Assembly: GCA_963514095.1 (NCBI GenBank)
Contig: OY741276.1
Coordinates: 9,953,266 to 10,017,265, forward strand
Reading direction: 5' to 3'
Source: Eutrigla gurnardus
Lineage: Eukaryota > Chordata > Actinopteri > Perciformes > Triglidae
DNA length: 64,000 nucleotides
In this document: in pieces, positions 32,778-45,964 of the stretch
How the letters are laid out: the number at the start of each line of letters is the position of its first letter
Position numbering within the stretch: the first letter of the stretch is position 1
Made by a program: the position numbers and the translations under genes
Notes under the pieces: model-generated
What the model was told of the DNA's origin: nothing
Databases searched by the model: none
The model's input: the letters and a program-made list of their open reading frames with translations, nothing else

Positions 32778-34791
32778 AGCTATCTCTCCCATGTGGAAAA
32801 AGCTGAATTTTGATTATGGATTAAGTGTCCAGGAAATATATATAAGTCTATGTAATGTCCCAAAAAAATGACGTAATGTTTTCCACTCTGTCTGCATATC
32901 CATAAAGACGTTTTTGTTACTTCTATTTATTCATTTTTGTCGAATGTGGACCTCTTAATATGACATAGTACTTGTCAATCATATAAATATTATACATGAA
33001 ATGTCACCATTATCAGGCAAATTTTATCAACTGTTATCTTAAATTTGTAAACAGTGTTCATATCTTAAAGGGCCAGTGTTAAGGATTTGGTGTCATCTTG
33101 CGGAATTGCATTACACGGCTCATTCTACTAAAATATACCAACCATTTGTATTTTTAAGTGATAATACACTAAAGAAAACACTTGTTATTATTATATTCAA
33201 TTTCCAATATATATTACATATCCCTAAATGCTACACACTGGCCCTTTAAAAGAGTTCAATGCACAATTCAAACAAAAGAAAAAATAGAACTGAAATGAAG
33301 GACTATGAAATGTAAAATGATCCTTTTACATGTTCACAAGACGTCATACTTCATGTTTTACATGTAAACATTTTGAAAGCGCTATCATCAGAATCAAATA
33401 AGTCAGACTTGTCTTTTAAGGAAGTAGTTTGTTGGTCACTTTAAAAAAGAAACAATTTGAATTCCTATGATGAACGAAAAAATAATGTCAGCTCTGTGGT
33501 ATATAATTAATATTAATACTAAATTTGTTTCAGGCTTCGTTGCCATAGTGATAGCGGCATGTGTCCTGAACATCAAACGGGCTGCTGTGCTGCTGGTCAT
33601 CTCCTTGGTAACCATATTTTTCCTGGCTTGGGATTGGACGATGAAACGCTATGGTGACTGGCTGTGGGCGGAGCTCTCTCCTATCAGGGACTTTCTCAGC
33701 AGAAACTGGTTTTGGATCAAATGGTGAGAGAAATGTTTTGTTTTAGTTGTCCTACCAATGGTTCCTAATTACAAGACTGGTCTTTTAATGACGCTGCAAA
33801 AAAAAAGTCAGTGTACTAAAAAGCCTTCTTAGTAGCTGTAAATATCGTATATAATGTGCAAGACAATTCAGACATGTTGTATCCTGGCAACAAAAAAATG
33901 TCCTCAGACTCAGGAAACCCTTTGTTGGTTAAAACAGCATGAGCACTGAATTCAAACAGGGCAAGATAAAGGAAACAAGAGCAGTTGATGGCAAAGTGTG
34001 AGAAGAACTGCTGTGTGCTACAGTGCACATAAAGTCATGTAATTGCACTAGCTCAAGGGCACTTACCGCAGTAGAAATGTGGAGCAGAGCCACCATATAG
34101 ACAGCAGAAATGTTCTTACAGTATAACAGGATAATTTATGTTACTTCCAAGCAGCTATAATCAATATTAACAATGGTAACATCAATATATGTTACCATTG
34201 AATCATGTGACTGTTTCATATGTGTAATGACTTGCTTCTAGTGATGCATCCATCACTTGACTATCACTTAACCCCCCAACTTATAGCATGGTTTTCAGCC
34301 GCAGCATCGAATGACTCTAACTCCCAGACAGCAGACAGGGTTGACCAGGTTGCATCCATGTTTGTGGCTAAACCACACAGATTCAAATTAACGATGCTAG
34401 ATGTGTAAATAGGTCATTTTTTAACTCAAGTGTTAATACACGACAATCGCTGCTGTAAGTCGTCCACTAACTGGCACCATCTTTAAAATGATGTCGACCA
34501 GCTGATTTTATGACTTTGTTGTTTTCTGATGAAAAGGGGGAATTCTCTTGTTTTTAATCCTATACTTTCTTTACTTGCCTTCCTTTTGTCGATCCATCTC
34601 GAATGTGCTGCCCCTGCAGGATGCTGTTGGTATTACTGCTGATAGCCGTGGTGTGCTGGCTGGCACTGGACACGGCCAAACAAGGGACCAGACAGCTTGT
34701 GTCTTTCTTTGGTTTGTTGCTCCTCATCTTCTTAATGCTGCTGTTCTCCAAACACCCATTCAGGGTGAGGGATGCATTGCACACACACTCA

Positions 34792-34834
<43 letters not shown>

Positions 34835-35572
34835 ACACTCTCACACACACACAAACATGCATGTGCACTCACACACACACATTTTTGATCATGTTATGTA
34901 TGTGTGTTGCAGTGGTGTTGGCAAACTTTGCTGTGTGGGATCGGGCTACAGTTTGTCTTCGGTCTGCTGACCCTCAGGACCACCATTGGTTTGGCTGGAC
35001 TACAATGGCTCGGAAAAAAAGTCGAGGTACACACACGCGGACACACACACATTTTTATTTTTCAGTGGAATCAACTACTTATTTCCTTGTTTTGTTTCCT
35101 TTTTATTTTTGTTTACTCTCCTTGTTCCTTCTTTTGTTTCCTTGTTTAATTTCCTTGTGTTATTCTTTCGTTTCCTAGTTCCCTTCCTTTCCCCCTTGTC
35201 ATTATTTTGTTTCCTTTTTTTATTTATTACTTCCTTGTTTGTGTCTTTGTTACTTTGTTTCTATTTCCTTGTTTTCGCTATGGTCCCTTATTTATTTCTC
35301 TGTGTCCCTTTTTGTTTCCTTGTTTTGCGTCCATCTTTTTTTCCCAGGTTTCCTTTTCTTTATGGTAAATTTGGTGATTTTCCAGTTACTGTAGCACTGA
35401 AACATTTACAAACACCGGTACTTACAAAAGATCTGATCAATCATTTCAAAGTTTTCTGTTTCTATTACTAACAATTAAAATCTTCTCCATGTAGAGATTC
35501 ATGTCATTCGCAGATGCTGGGTCTAGGTTTGTGTTTGGGCCCCGATACACAGAGTTCCTCTTCGTCTTCAAG

Positions 35573-35606
<34 letters not shown>

Positions 35607-35784
35607 AGTGGATGACTGAATGAGGCAGCAGTACAATCAGAACAGTGACAAGAATAACAACAAAAATGTGTTTTTAAATGTCATATTCTGAAAATGATTA
35701 AAACCAAGATGAGACTCAAAATCGACTACTGGGCGTGAAAACATACTCAGGGACTAATTACTAAGGATGATGATGATGATGATA

Positions 35785-35826
<42 letters not shown>

Positions 35827-38800
35827 TGGACTCTCCTCAGGTCATGCCTATATTGGTTTTTTTAAGCTCTGTCATCTCCATCCTCTTCTACCTTGGCTTC
35901 ATGCCCTGGCTCATTTGCAAGGTGAGTAAGTCGGACGAGAAAGTGCGGAGACGCTAACGACGGAGAGAAATATTTGACGGCAAATCAATTATTGCAAACC
36001 ATTTATATTCAAAGCACCTTTCATATAAGAAATACAGTTTAAGGAATAAAAGAAAGATAATGACCGGTCAAAGTTACTGCGAACGAACGTAATTTTAGTT
36101 TTTTTTTCCAGATTGGATTCCTAATGCAGGTTGCCATGGACACATCTGCAGCAGAATCGATGACTGCAGCTGGAAATCTATTTTTGGGACAGGTAAACAA
36201 CTGTTCAAACAATAAACAAAAACATTCAGCAAATCAATGATATCATTATATTAATCCGTATATCTGTATCGAATAATCCAGCACTCCCTTTATCTCTCTC
36301 CTTTCAGACGGAGTCACCTCTAATGATTCGTCCGTATATCAGTGCGTTGACCCGCTCTGAGATCCATGCTGTGATGACAGCAGGTTTTGCCAGCGTCTCT
36401 GGTAGCACTTTGGGAGCTTATATCTCCTTTGGGGTGAGGAGGCAGACGAGGGGGAGGCAGACGAGGGGGAGGGAGGGAGGGAGAGAATGCCAGTGATTTA
36501 CCTGTAGAGTCCTATAGCAAACCTATAATTAACTTTCAAAAGTTATAGGAATAAGAGCTAGGATGATATAAGAGAAGACAACTTTTACATTTTTCATTCG
36601 TGGTTATATTTGTTAAATATTTTTGCTTTAACGTATCATTATGAAGGAAATATGGATCACAGAATCGAATGGCTATAGAATAAGGGCCAGACAGAAATAA
36701 ACAACTACTTTTTTTCTGGAACAAATGAAACACATTGTCTTCTTGGGTTAGAATAAACACTCCAGAAAGTAACCTCTTAATCGGCATTAAAAACTACAGG
36801 TATTATCCAAGTAATTATTATTCATTGTCAATAATGTAACCGTTTTACTGTCTGTATTTTTATACAGGATAAGACTGTATACTGCACTGCACTGATATTA
36901 AAACTGCTATAAATATCAAACCAGGCAAATTATCCAATATATAGTCAATGATTTGACGCCTGGTATTATTGCCTTTAAAACGGGTTAAAGTAGTAAACTT
37001 CAGACTCTTGACTGACTTTACATTGACCTGAGTAAACATGGGCTCTGTCAGGAAGTGAATGATTGAACGTGAATTTTATGTCTTGTTCTATGTGCCTCTC
37101 TTTTGAGATTTCAGCAACACACTTGTTGACAGCAACAGTGATGTCCATTCCAGCCTCCCTGGCCATTGCCAAGACGTTCTGGCCTGAGACGGAGATCCCC
37201 TCTGTGACCGCCAGTAACATCCACGCATACAACCCTAGGTAGGAGAGGACAGTACAGCTGTCTTCCCTCGGGTCTCTCTGAGAGATTACATGTCTTTGTC
37301 CTTTGAATCTGTTGGGATTATCACTATTGTAGAATAAATTGATGAATTGAATTGATAACTTAGGTTTGATATAACGATAACAGACTCTAAAAGTGTCCAA
37401 TATTCAAACAAATCACCTTTTTTATCACCACAAATGTCTAATAATAAGAAAGCCAAAAAATAATGTGCTTAACATGCACTTTATGTTGGATTTGTTTCTT
37501 TCCTTCTAACAGATAGAACTGCTCTTGTGTTTGGGAGAACATCATTTTAATCATAGGAGATACATTTTAATGGAACAAAGTGGATGAAAAAGGTCATGTC
37601 TGCACACTGGCTCCACACATTTATTTAAATAGATAACATTCCTGTCGGCTCTCAACTTGGCTCAAAATGTCTAATTCAGCACCTTTAAATTAATTTCACA
37701 CATTAATAATCAACAGACATGTGGTACTATTGAGCTACAGCAACGACCACGATATTTCAAATGTAATCAACACCAGTATGTCTAAAGATTGAGTAAATAT
37801 ACATTTTCTGCCCGTGTCCCTGCAGAGTCAATAAGAACGTGTTTGAGGCGGCGTCCCGAGGGGCCTCTGGCTCTGTGGAGGCAGTAGCCAACATAGTGGT
37901 CAACATCCTGGCCTTCCTGGCACTGCTGGCCTTCCTCGATGCCGTTCTCTCCTGGCTGGGTGGCATGTTGGACTGTCCGCAGCTCAGCTTCTCGGTGATG
38001 GACGCGACATGACACTCCTTGACGTACACTAACTGTAAATATATTCAAACCCTAATAATCTATTATATTGTTTTTCTGTCCCTCCTTTAGCTCATCTGCT
38101 CCTACGTGTTCATGCCTCTCTCCTACATGATGGGTGTCTCCTGGGAGGACAGTTTCATCGTTGCTGAACTAATTGGCTTGAAGACATTCGTCAACGAATT
38201 TGTTGCCTATCAGAAGTTGTCGGAGTTCATTAAGAGACGTGAAGCAGGAGGGCCAGAATATGTGGCGAACGTAAAGCAGTATATTTCTGTGAGTCATCAT
38301 TTCTTGTGCTCTCGCTCTTTTTTTTCTTCTTTCTTTCTTTTTTAAAGGGTTTTAGCATAGATGAGTAGCCGACCAATTGGTCCAGTAAGAGAGATTTAGT
38401 AGTAAAATGTTTTAAGAATCCTTCAAAAGCCATCTGTTTTTGTGTACATATGACAAAGGAAACGTATCTCATGATAGTGTTTAATAACAGATTATTCTGT
38501 TTGGAAGATTTTAAGATATTTTCTTGACGTAACAATTTAGGAAACAAATCCTGTTGTTGTTTCCTTCAGGTCCATTCTGAAACAATTGCAACCTACGCTT
38601 TGTGTGGATTTTCCAACTTTGGGTCGATGGGGTCAGCGATTGGACTGCTGTGTGAGTGCCAATTGTCAAACACACATAACACTGACACAACTTGATGATG
38701 AATTGATGACAACTGTTGGTATAAAGCTGCAGATGTCAGGAAATAAGGAGTGCGCTTCTGCTCATGTCTAAAAAAGGATGTCACTGAAAAAACATTACTC

Positions 38801-39504
38801 AATGGATGATTCAAGATATGAAAATAAGTTTCCACCAACAAAAACAAGTAAACATCAATTGAGGGATCAAGATGTTCATGTAGGAGATGCAAATCAACTA
38901 CGAAAAGGAGAAGAAGAAAAAAACAAAGTTTGGCTATATGAAGGAAGATGCTTCAGAGGTTGAACATTTATAAATTAGACAGAGGGAGAATCAACCATGA
39001 TAGTTTTGTATTTTATCATTTTACCAGTTTGTTGTTTCTTCATTTTAGATAGAAAACCTGATTACATATAATTCAAACATATTTTGTATACTGAATTAAT
39101 TAAATATTTGTTTGTACACCTCCTGCTGCTGTTGAGGCTTTGTTTTTTCTCATTTAACATCTTTTTGTTCTTTTTGCCAGCGTCCTTGGCTCCAGATAGA
39201 CGGACTGACATCAGCAGTTGTGCCCTCAGAGCCCTGATTGCAGGCAGCTTCTCCTGTTTCATGACGGCTTGTATCGCAGGTGACTGTTTACTTTTTCTGT
39301 CATTTATAATAGATCCAATCAATATGCACATATGCTGTAAGTGAAGAGTTTTTTTTATGATATTGCTCTGTGGATTTCTAGGTATGTTGTTCGTCCCCGA
39401 CCTTCACTGCCCACATTTCCTGAGCACAGAGTTCAACAATACCAATGTGACCTTAAGCTCCGAACTGGTCACCTGCTGCACACGACTGTTTAACAGGTGT
39501 GTGT

Positions 39505-39557
<53 letters not shown>

Positions 39558-39820
39558 TGTAATGCATCCAGCTCCATATGTTTTGTTATCTCTGTGCATT
39601 TATATGTTTATCACAATCAACTTTGTAGAATGAATACGGCGGACGGACATGAGAGATCATATAATTCAGTGTGTGTGTGTGTGTGTGTGTGTTTATTTAT
39701 AGTGTGACGTTGCATGGGCCGTGGAACGTGACGTTGGGAGAAGGATTCAGTCAGAGCAGCCTACAACACTGCTGCACGCTCACACCCCCCACACACTTCA
39801 ACTGCAGCCTGGTGCTTTGA
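31699..39820 (+). CDS. slc28a3: slc28a3 (concentrative nucleoside transporter CNT3), 17 coding exons, complete
   Basis: A sodium-coupled nucleoside importer of the plasma membrane (SLC28/CNT family). Exons: 31699-31767, 32224-about 32348, 32468-32559, 33534-33723, 34620-34764, 34913-35026, 35495-35572, 35841-35921, 36112-36192, 36308-36433, 37108-37238, 37826-37994, 38091-38288, 38570-38651, 39181-39279, 39382-39496 and 39703-39820. They give about 670 residues (human CNT3 has 691). A charged cytosolic N-terminus is followed by a multi-span core with family motifs: GIGLQFVFGLLTLRT, AGNLFLGQTESPLMIRPY, LGAYISFG, LICSYVFMPLSYMMGV, NEFVAYQKL and TACIAG. Gly before QTE is the CNT2/CNT3 state (Ser in CNT1). 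The gene next to RMI1 and NTRK2 in human is SLC28A3, which supports CNT3. All phases agree except the exon 2 donor, which is ambiguous. The extracellular C-terminus has several Asn-X-Ser/Thr sites and paired cysteines. Confidence 0.93.
32119..32215. repeat. (GT)n microsatellite at the slc28a3 exon 2 acceptor
   Basis: About 96 bp of nearly pure GT ending two bases before the first candidate AG. Confidence 0.97.
32224..32348 (+). CDS. slc28a3: slc28a3 coding exon 2: acidic cytosolic segment (3' end uncertain)
   Basis: It encodes EQDQIYIDVDSSTEDADD followed by basic and Trp-containing sequence. It starts after ACAG in phase 0; GAG, ACAG, GAGCAG and GATCAG are all in-frame alternative acceptors. 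Upstream is a pure GT repeat instead of a pyrimidine tract. The end must leave phase 2: AA|GTGG (32348) or CA|GTGTCC (32360) both fit, and neither is a strong donor. Confidence 0.6.
32468..32559 (+). CDS. slc28a3: slc28a3 coding exon 3: cytosolic segment and start of first membrane span
   Basis: 92 bp, phase 2 to 1, acceptor TTCCTAG and donor GTAAAG. It encodes LLEKKMEAIQGYLAEH and then EQISWFINLVLAAG, entering the first hydrophobic helix. Confidence 0.85.
32701..32776. repeat. (GT)n microsatellite in slc28a3 intron 3
   Basis: About 70 bp of GT ending in GGGTGGGTG. Confidence 0.97.
33065..33249. mobile_element. MITE-like element with TTAA borders, in slc28a3 intron 3
   Basis: TTAA followed by AGGGCCAGTGT at the left end, and ACACTGGCCCT followed by TTAA at the right end: perfect 11-bp terminal inverted repeats with TTAA at both borders. 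It spans 185 bp, has no coding capacity and an AT-rich interior. It resembles a MITE that I recall as common in percomorph genomes. TTAA target duplication is typical of piggyBac-type insertion, but the family is not established here. Confidence 0.65.
33534..33723 (+). CDS. slc28a3: slc28a3 coding exon 4: first membrane spans
   Basis: 190 bp, phase 1 to 2, acceptor GTTTCAG and donor GTGAGA. It encodes FVAIVIAACVLNIKRAA, a second hydrophobic stretch, the WDWTMKRYGD loop and NWFWIKW, corresponding to HWFWLKW of human CNT3. Confidence 0.95.
34620..34764 (+). CDS. slc28a3: slc28a3 coding exon 5
   Basis: 145 bp, phase 2 to 0, acceptor CCCTGCAG and donor GTGAGG. It encodes WLALDTAKQGTRQLVSFFG and LLFSKHPFR, matching WLAFDTAKLGQQQLVSFGG and LFSKYPTR of human CNT3. 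Confidence 0.95.
34787..34882. repeat. (AC)n-rich tract in slc28a3 intron 5
   Basis: AC runs with CTC interruptions, ending about 30 bp before exon 6. Confidence 0.94.
34913..35026 (+). CDS. slc28a3: slc28a3 coding exon 6
   Basis: 114 bp, phase 0 to 0, acceptor GTTGCAG and donor GTACAC. It encodes CGIGLQFVFGLLTLRT and LQWLGKKVE, the conserved GIGLQF..GLL.LRT helix of CNTs. AC repeats begin at the donor itself. Confidence 0.95.
35085..35360 (+). repeat. Degenerate TTTCCTTGTT minisatellite in slc28a3 intron 6
   Basis: About 275 bp of pyrimidine-rich DNA dominated by diverged copies of TTTCCTTGTT/TTTCCTTGTG. Open frames (Phe/Leu-rich) are artefacts. Confidence 0.8.
35495..35572 (+). CDS. slc28a3: slc28a3 coding exon 7
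   Basis: 78 bp, phase 0 to 0, acceptor CATGTAG and donor GTACAC, running straight into an AC repeat. It encodes ADAGSRFVFGPRYTEFLF, cf. TDAGASFVFGEKYKDHFF in human CNT3. Confidence 0.95.
35574..35604. repeat. (AC)n microsatellite at the slc28a3 exon 7 donor
   Basis: The donor GTACAC is the first part of a roughly 30-bp AC run. Confidence 0.96.
35767..35826. repeat. (GAT)n microsatellite before slc28a3 exon 8
   Basis: About 20 GAT/ATG units ending 15 bp upstream of exon 8. Confidence 0.97.
35841..35921 (+). CDS. slc28a3: slc28a3 coding exon 8
   Basis: 81 bp, phase 0 to 0, acceptor CTCCTCAG and donor GTGAGT. It encodes VMPILVFLSSVISILFYLGF and then MPWLICK, matching the VLPIVVFFS...YYLGLMQW helix. 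A GAT repeat ends 15 bp before the exon. Confidence 0.95.
36112..36192 (+). CDS. slc28a3: slc28a3 coding exon 9: substrate-site helical hairpin
   Basis: 81 bp, phase 0 to 0, acceptor TTTTCCAG and donor GTAAAC. It encodes GFLMQVAMDTSAAESMTAAG and NLFLGQ, leading into the GQTES motif that contacts nucleoside in CNT structures. Confidence 0.95.
36308..36433 (+). CDS. slc28a3: slc28a3 coding exon 10: TESP motif and scaffold helix
   Basis: 126 bp, phase 0 to 0, acceptor CTTTCAG and donor GTGAGG. It encodes TESPLMIRPYISALTRSE and MTAGFASVSGSTLGAYISFG, among the most conserved CNT segments. Confidence 0.96.
36434..37107. other. slc28a3 intron 10, no gene seen
   Basis: Contains a short GGGAGG-type purine stretch near the donor (36441-36487). 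The other slc28a3 introns over 300 bp (31768-32223, 32560-33533, 33724-34619, 35027-35494, 37239-37825, 38652-39180) likewise hold only repeats noted separately or featureless AT-rich DNA. Confidence 0.65.
37108..37238 (+). CDS. slc28a3: slc28a3 coding exon 11
   Basis: 131 bp, phase 0 to 2, donor GTAGGA. It encodes ISATHLLTATVMSIPAS and LAIAKTFWPETE, cf. VPSSHLLTASVMSAPAS. I use the acceptor CTCTTTTGAG at 37107. The next AG, seven bases on (ATTTCAG), would shift the frame into a stop within five codons. Confidence 0.88.
37826..37994 (+). CDS. slc28a3: slc28a3 coding exon 12
   Basis: 169 bp, phase 2 to 0, acceptor CCCTGCAG and donor GTGATG. It encodes NVFEAASRGASGSVEAVAN and an aliphatic helix (VVNILAFLALLAFLDAVL), then SWLGGMLDCPQLSF, as in human CNT3. 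Confidence 0.94.
38091..38288 (+). CDS. slc28a3: slc28a3 coding exon 13: core helices
   Basis: 198 bp, phase 0 to 0, acceptor CCTTTAG and donor GTGAGT. It encodes LICSYVFMPLSYMMGVSWED, KTFVNEFVAYQKLSEF and a GGPEYV..VKQYIS loop. The NEFVAY motif is a family hallmark. Confidence 0.96.
38570..38651 (+). CDS. slc28a3: slc28a3 coding exon 14
   Basis: 82 bp, phase 0 to 1, acceptor TCCTTCAG and donor GTGAGT. It encodes VHSETIATYALCGFSNFGSM and GSAIGLL, cf. IATYALCGFANIGSL in human CNT3. Confidence 0.95.
39181..39279 (+). CDS. slc28a3: slc28a3 coding exon 15
   Basis: 99 bp, phase 1 to 1, acceptor TTTGCCAG and donor GTGACT. It encodes LAPDRRTDISSCALRALIAG and CFMTACIAG, cf. APSRKRDI and ACFMTACIAG. 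Confidence 0.95.
39382..39496 (+). CDS. slc28a3: slc28a3 coding exon 16: start of extracellular C-terminus
   Basis: 115 bp, phase 1 to 2. It encodes MLFVPDLHCPHFLSTEFNN, two glycosylation-type sites (NNT, NVT) and CCTRLFN. The donor GTGTGT runs directly into a GT repeat. Confidence 0.9.
39500..39691. repeat. (GT)n microsatellites filling both ends of slc28a3 intron 16
   Basis: GT runs at about 39505-39556 (touching the exon 16 donor) and 39669-39691 (ending 11 bases before exon 17). Confidence 0.96.
39703..39820 (+). CDS. slc28a3: slc28a3 coding exon 17: C-terminus and stop
   Basis: 118 bp, from TTTATAG in phase 2 to a TGA at 39818-39820. It encodes WNVTLGEGF, LQHCCTLTPPTHFNC and SLVL. The CC...FNC pattern matches the human CNT3 end (GCCTLLNPSTFNC). 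Confidence 0.92.
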
Positions 39821-39916
39821 TTCACTGTGAACCAAAAACACACGTCTCAATGCTACTGAGCCCTGTGATGAGTATTATTTTTTTAATATAGTTTCCTGTA
39901 TATTTTATACAATTTA

Positions 39917-39922
39917 AATAAA
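39917..39922 (+). terminator. slc28a3: slc28a3 poly(A) signal
   Basis: AATAAA 97 bases after the slc28a3 stop codon, followed by T-rich sequence and a 100-bp GT repeat. This implies a very short 3' UTR. Confidence 0.75.
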
Positions 39923-39968
39923 GTTGTCCTGTATTGTTTTTACGTAATTCACCTTAATGAAAAGTGTG

Positions 39969-44549
<4,581 letters not shown>

Positions 44550-45185
44550 AGAGGAATACTTCCAAATTTTGGGAAGTACACTTGTTCGAGTCAGTAGCCC
44601 TACTCTTCAAACCCCTCCAGCATTCGTCTTGGGCGTGGCAGGTCCACTCGTTACATGCACGGTGTCTTTTCAAAATAAACTGCACAGGAAGTTTGGGCAA
44701 CAAAACCACTTTGTTAGGTTTGGGACGAGATGACCGTTGATGTTATCCTAATGACACAATGTTGGTAGTGAGACTATGTTAAGGAAAAACATCAATACCA
44801 CTCCCCTGCCTGTGCTGGAGCCAGCACCCAGTTAGCTTAGCTTAGCATAAAGGCTGGAAAGAGAGGGAAGCAGGTGACCTGGCTCCGTCGTAACACAATC
44901 CACCAGCGTCTTGAGGAGCTCACTAATAAACACGTGTTATCTCAAAGAAAAAATGTCACCGTTTAATCGGTAATTGTGTGGTACTATTTCCTGGCCAGGA
45001 CCAGAAACTACCTGGAGTCTCCACTGGTTGCCTGGCAACTGGTCCTAGTCTTGATATAACGTGTTGATTAGTGAGCTCTAGAGGCGTGTAGGCAAATGTG
45101 TTACCATTGGACACAGCCAGGCTAGCTGTTTCACCATTTCAGTTCCTATGCTAAGCTAACAGGCTTTATATGTATTGTGTATTGA
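44550..45185. mobile_element. Degraded fish fold-back (long inverted repeat) element with a nested second repeat
   Basis: Left arm 44819-44938 contains CAGTTAGCTTAGCTTAGCAT and ends near CACTAATAAACACGTG. Right arm 45058-45165 reads back as GTGTTGATTAGTGAGCTC ... CAGCCAGGCTAGCTGTTT ... TATGCTAAGCTAAC. The centre holds CCACTGGTTGCCTGGCAACT. The outer left end (GGAATACTTCCAAATTTT) also fits the consensus I recall. 44630-44735 looks like an unrelated nested repeat (GGCAACAAAACCACTTTG). There is no coding capacity. Confidence 0.65.
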
Positions 45186-45771
45186 ACATTTGTAAATACA
45201 AGAGGGAGCAGTATGTTTTTTTTGTTTTTTTTTGTATCTCCCCTGACATCACAACAGTGGGCTTCTTATTTGTGTTCTCATTAGCCGTCTTTTTGCTGCC
45301 CATTAGAGTGGGAACGTGAATTAGATGTTACTGTTTTGTGAACATGTTGAACTGATCAAGATATTGAGAGAGGGAGAAAAAGAATGAGAATCTGCGAAAC
45401 ACCAACATTATGCGGCCCCATTAAACATCTGATGCTGCACGTTGTTTTTGTTGGACAGCTCCCCTTTGAATTATCTTCCAGGACTTTGAAGGGGCATCTT
45501 GTCCCGACCGGGCACGAAAACGGCGCCTCTTTTGTGTCCGGTTGCATTCAGGAGTGTGGGAGAGCGGGAGTCAAGAGTGTGTTTTGCCGTTTGTTCTCGC
45601 AAATAATGCCTTCAACAACACCCGTTTGTGTCGGGCTTCTGAGAAAAACCTCTGCCCTTCTTCCCATGTACTTTCACCCCTGCTGGGAGAGTGCACACAC
45701 ATGCACCACGCACAAAAAAACACACCAACATGCATACGCTTGCTGACCAATGCACACTCTTTCTCTGTCAG

Positions 45772-45773
<2 letters not shown>

Positions 45774-45838
<65 letters not shown>

Positions 45839-45964
45839 TATCTTCCCTGGAGGCCAGGCGGGGGGTCTGGCTGGGACAGAGATGGACACATGCTGGGATC
45901 AGAGCAGCAGTGTGTGATTCACATATCTCTCTCTCTCTCTCTGTCTCTCTCTCTCTCTCTTTCT
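45774..45964. repeat. (AC)n and (CT)n microsatellites
   Basis: AC run at 45774-45837 and CT run at 45925-45964, with no gene between them. Confidence 0.96.

Noticed and set aside
34986..35471. 161-codon Phe/Leu-rich frame in slc28a3 intron 6, resembling a membrane protein
   Set aside because: Translation of a T-rich minisatellite inside a well-supported intron.
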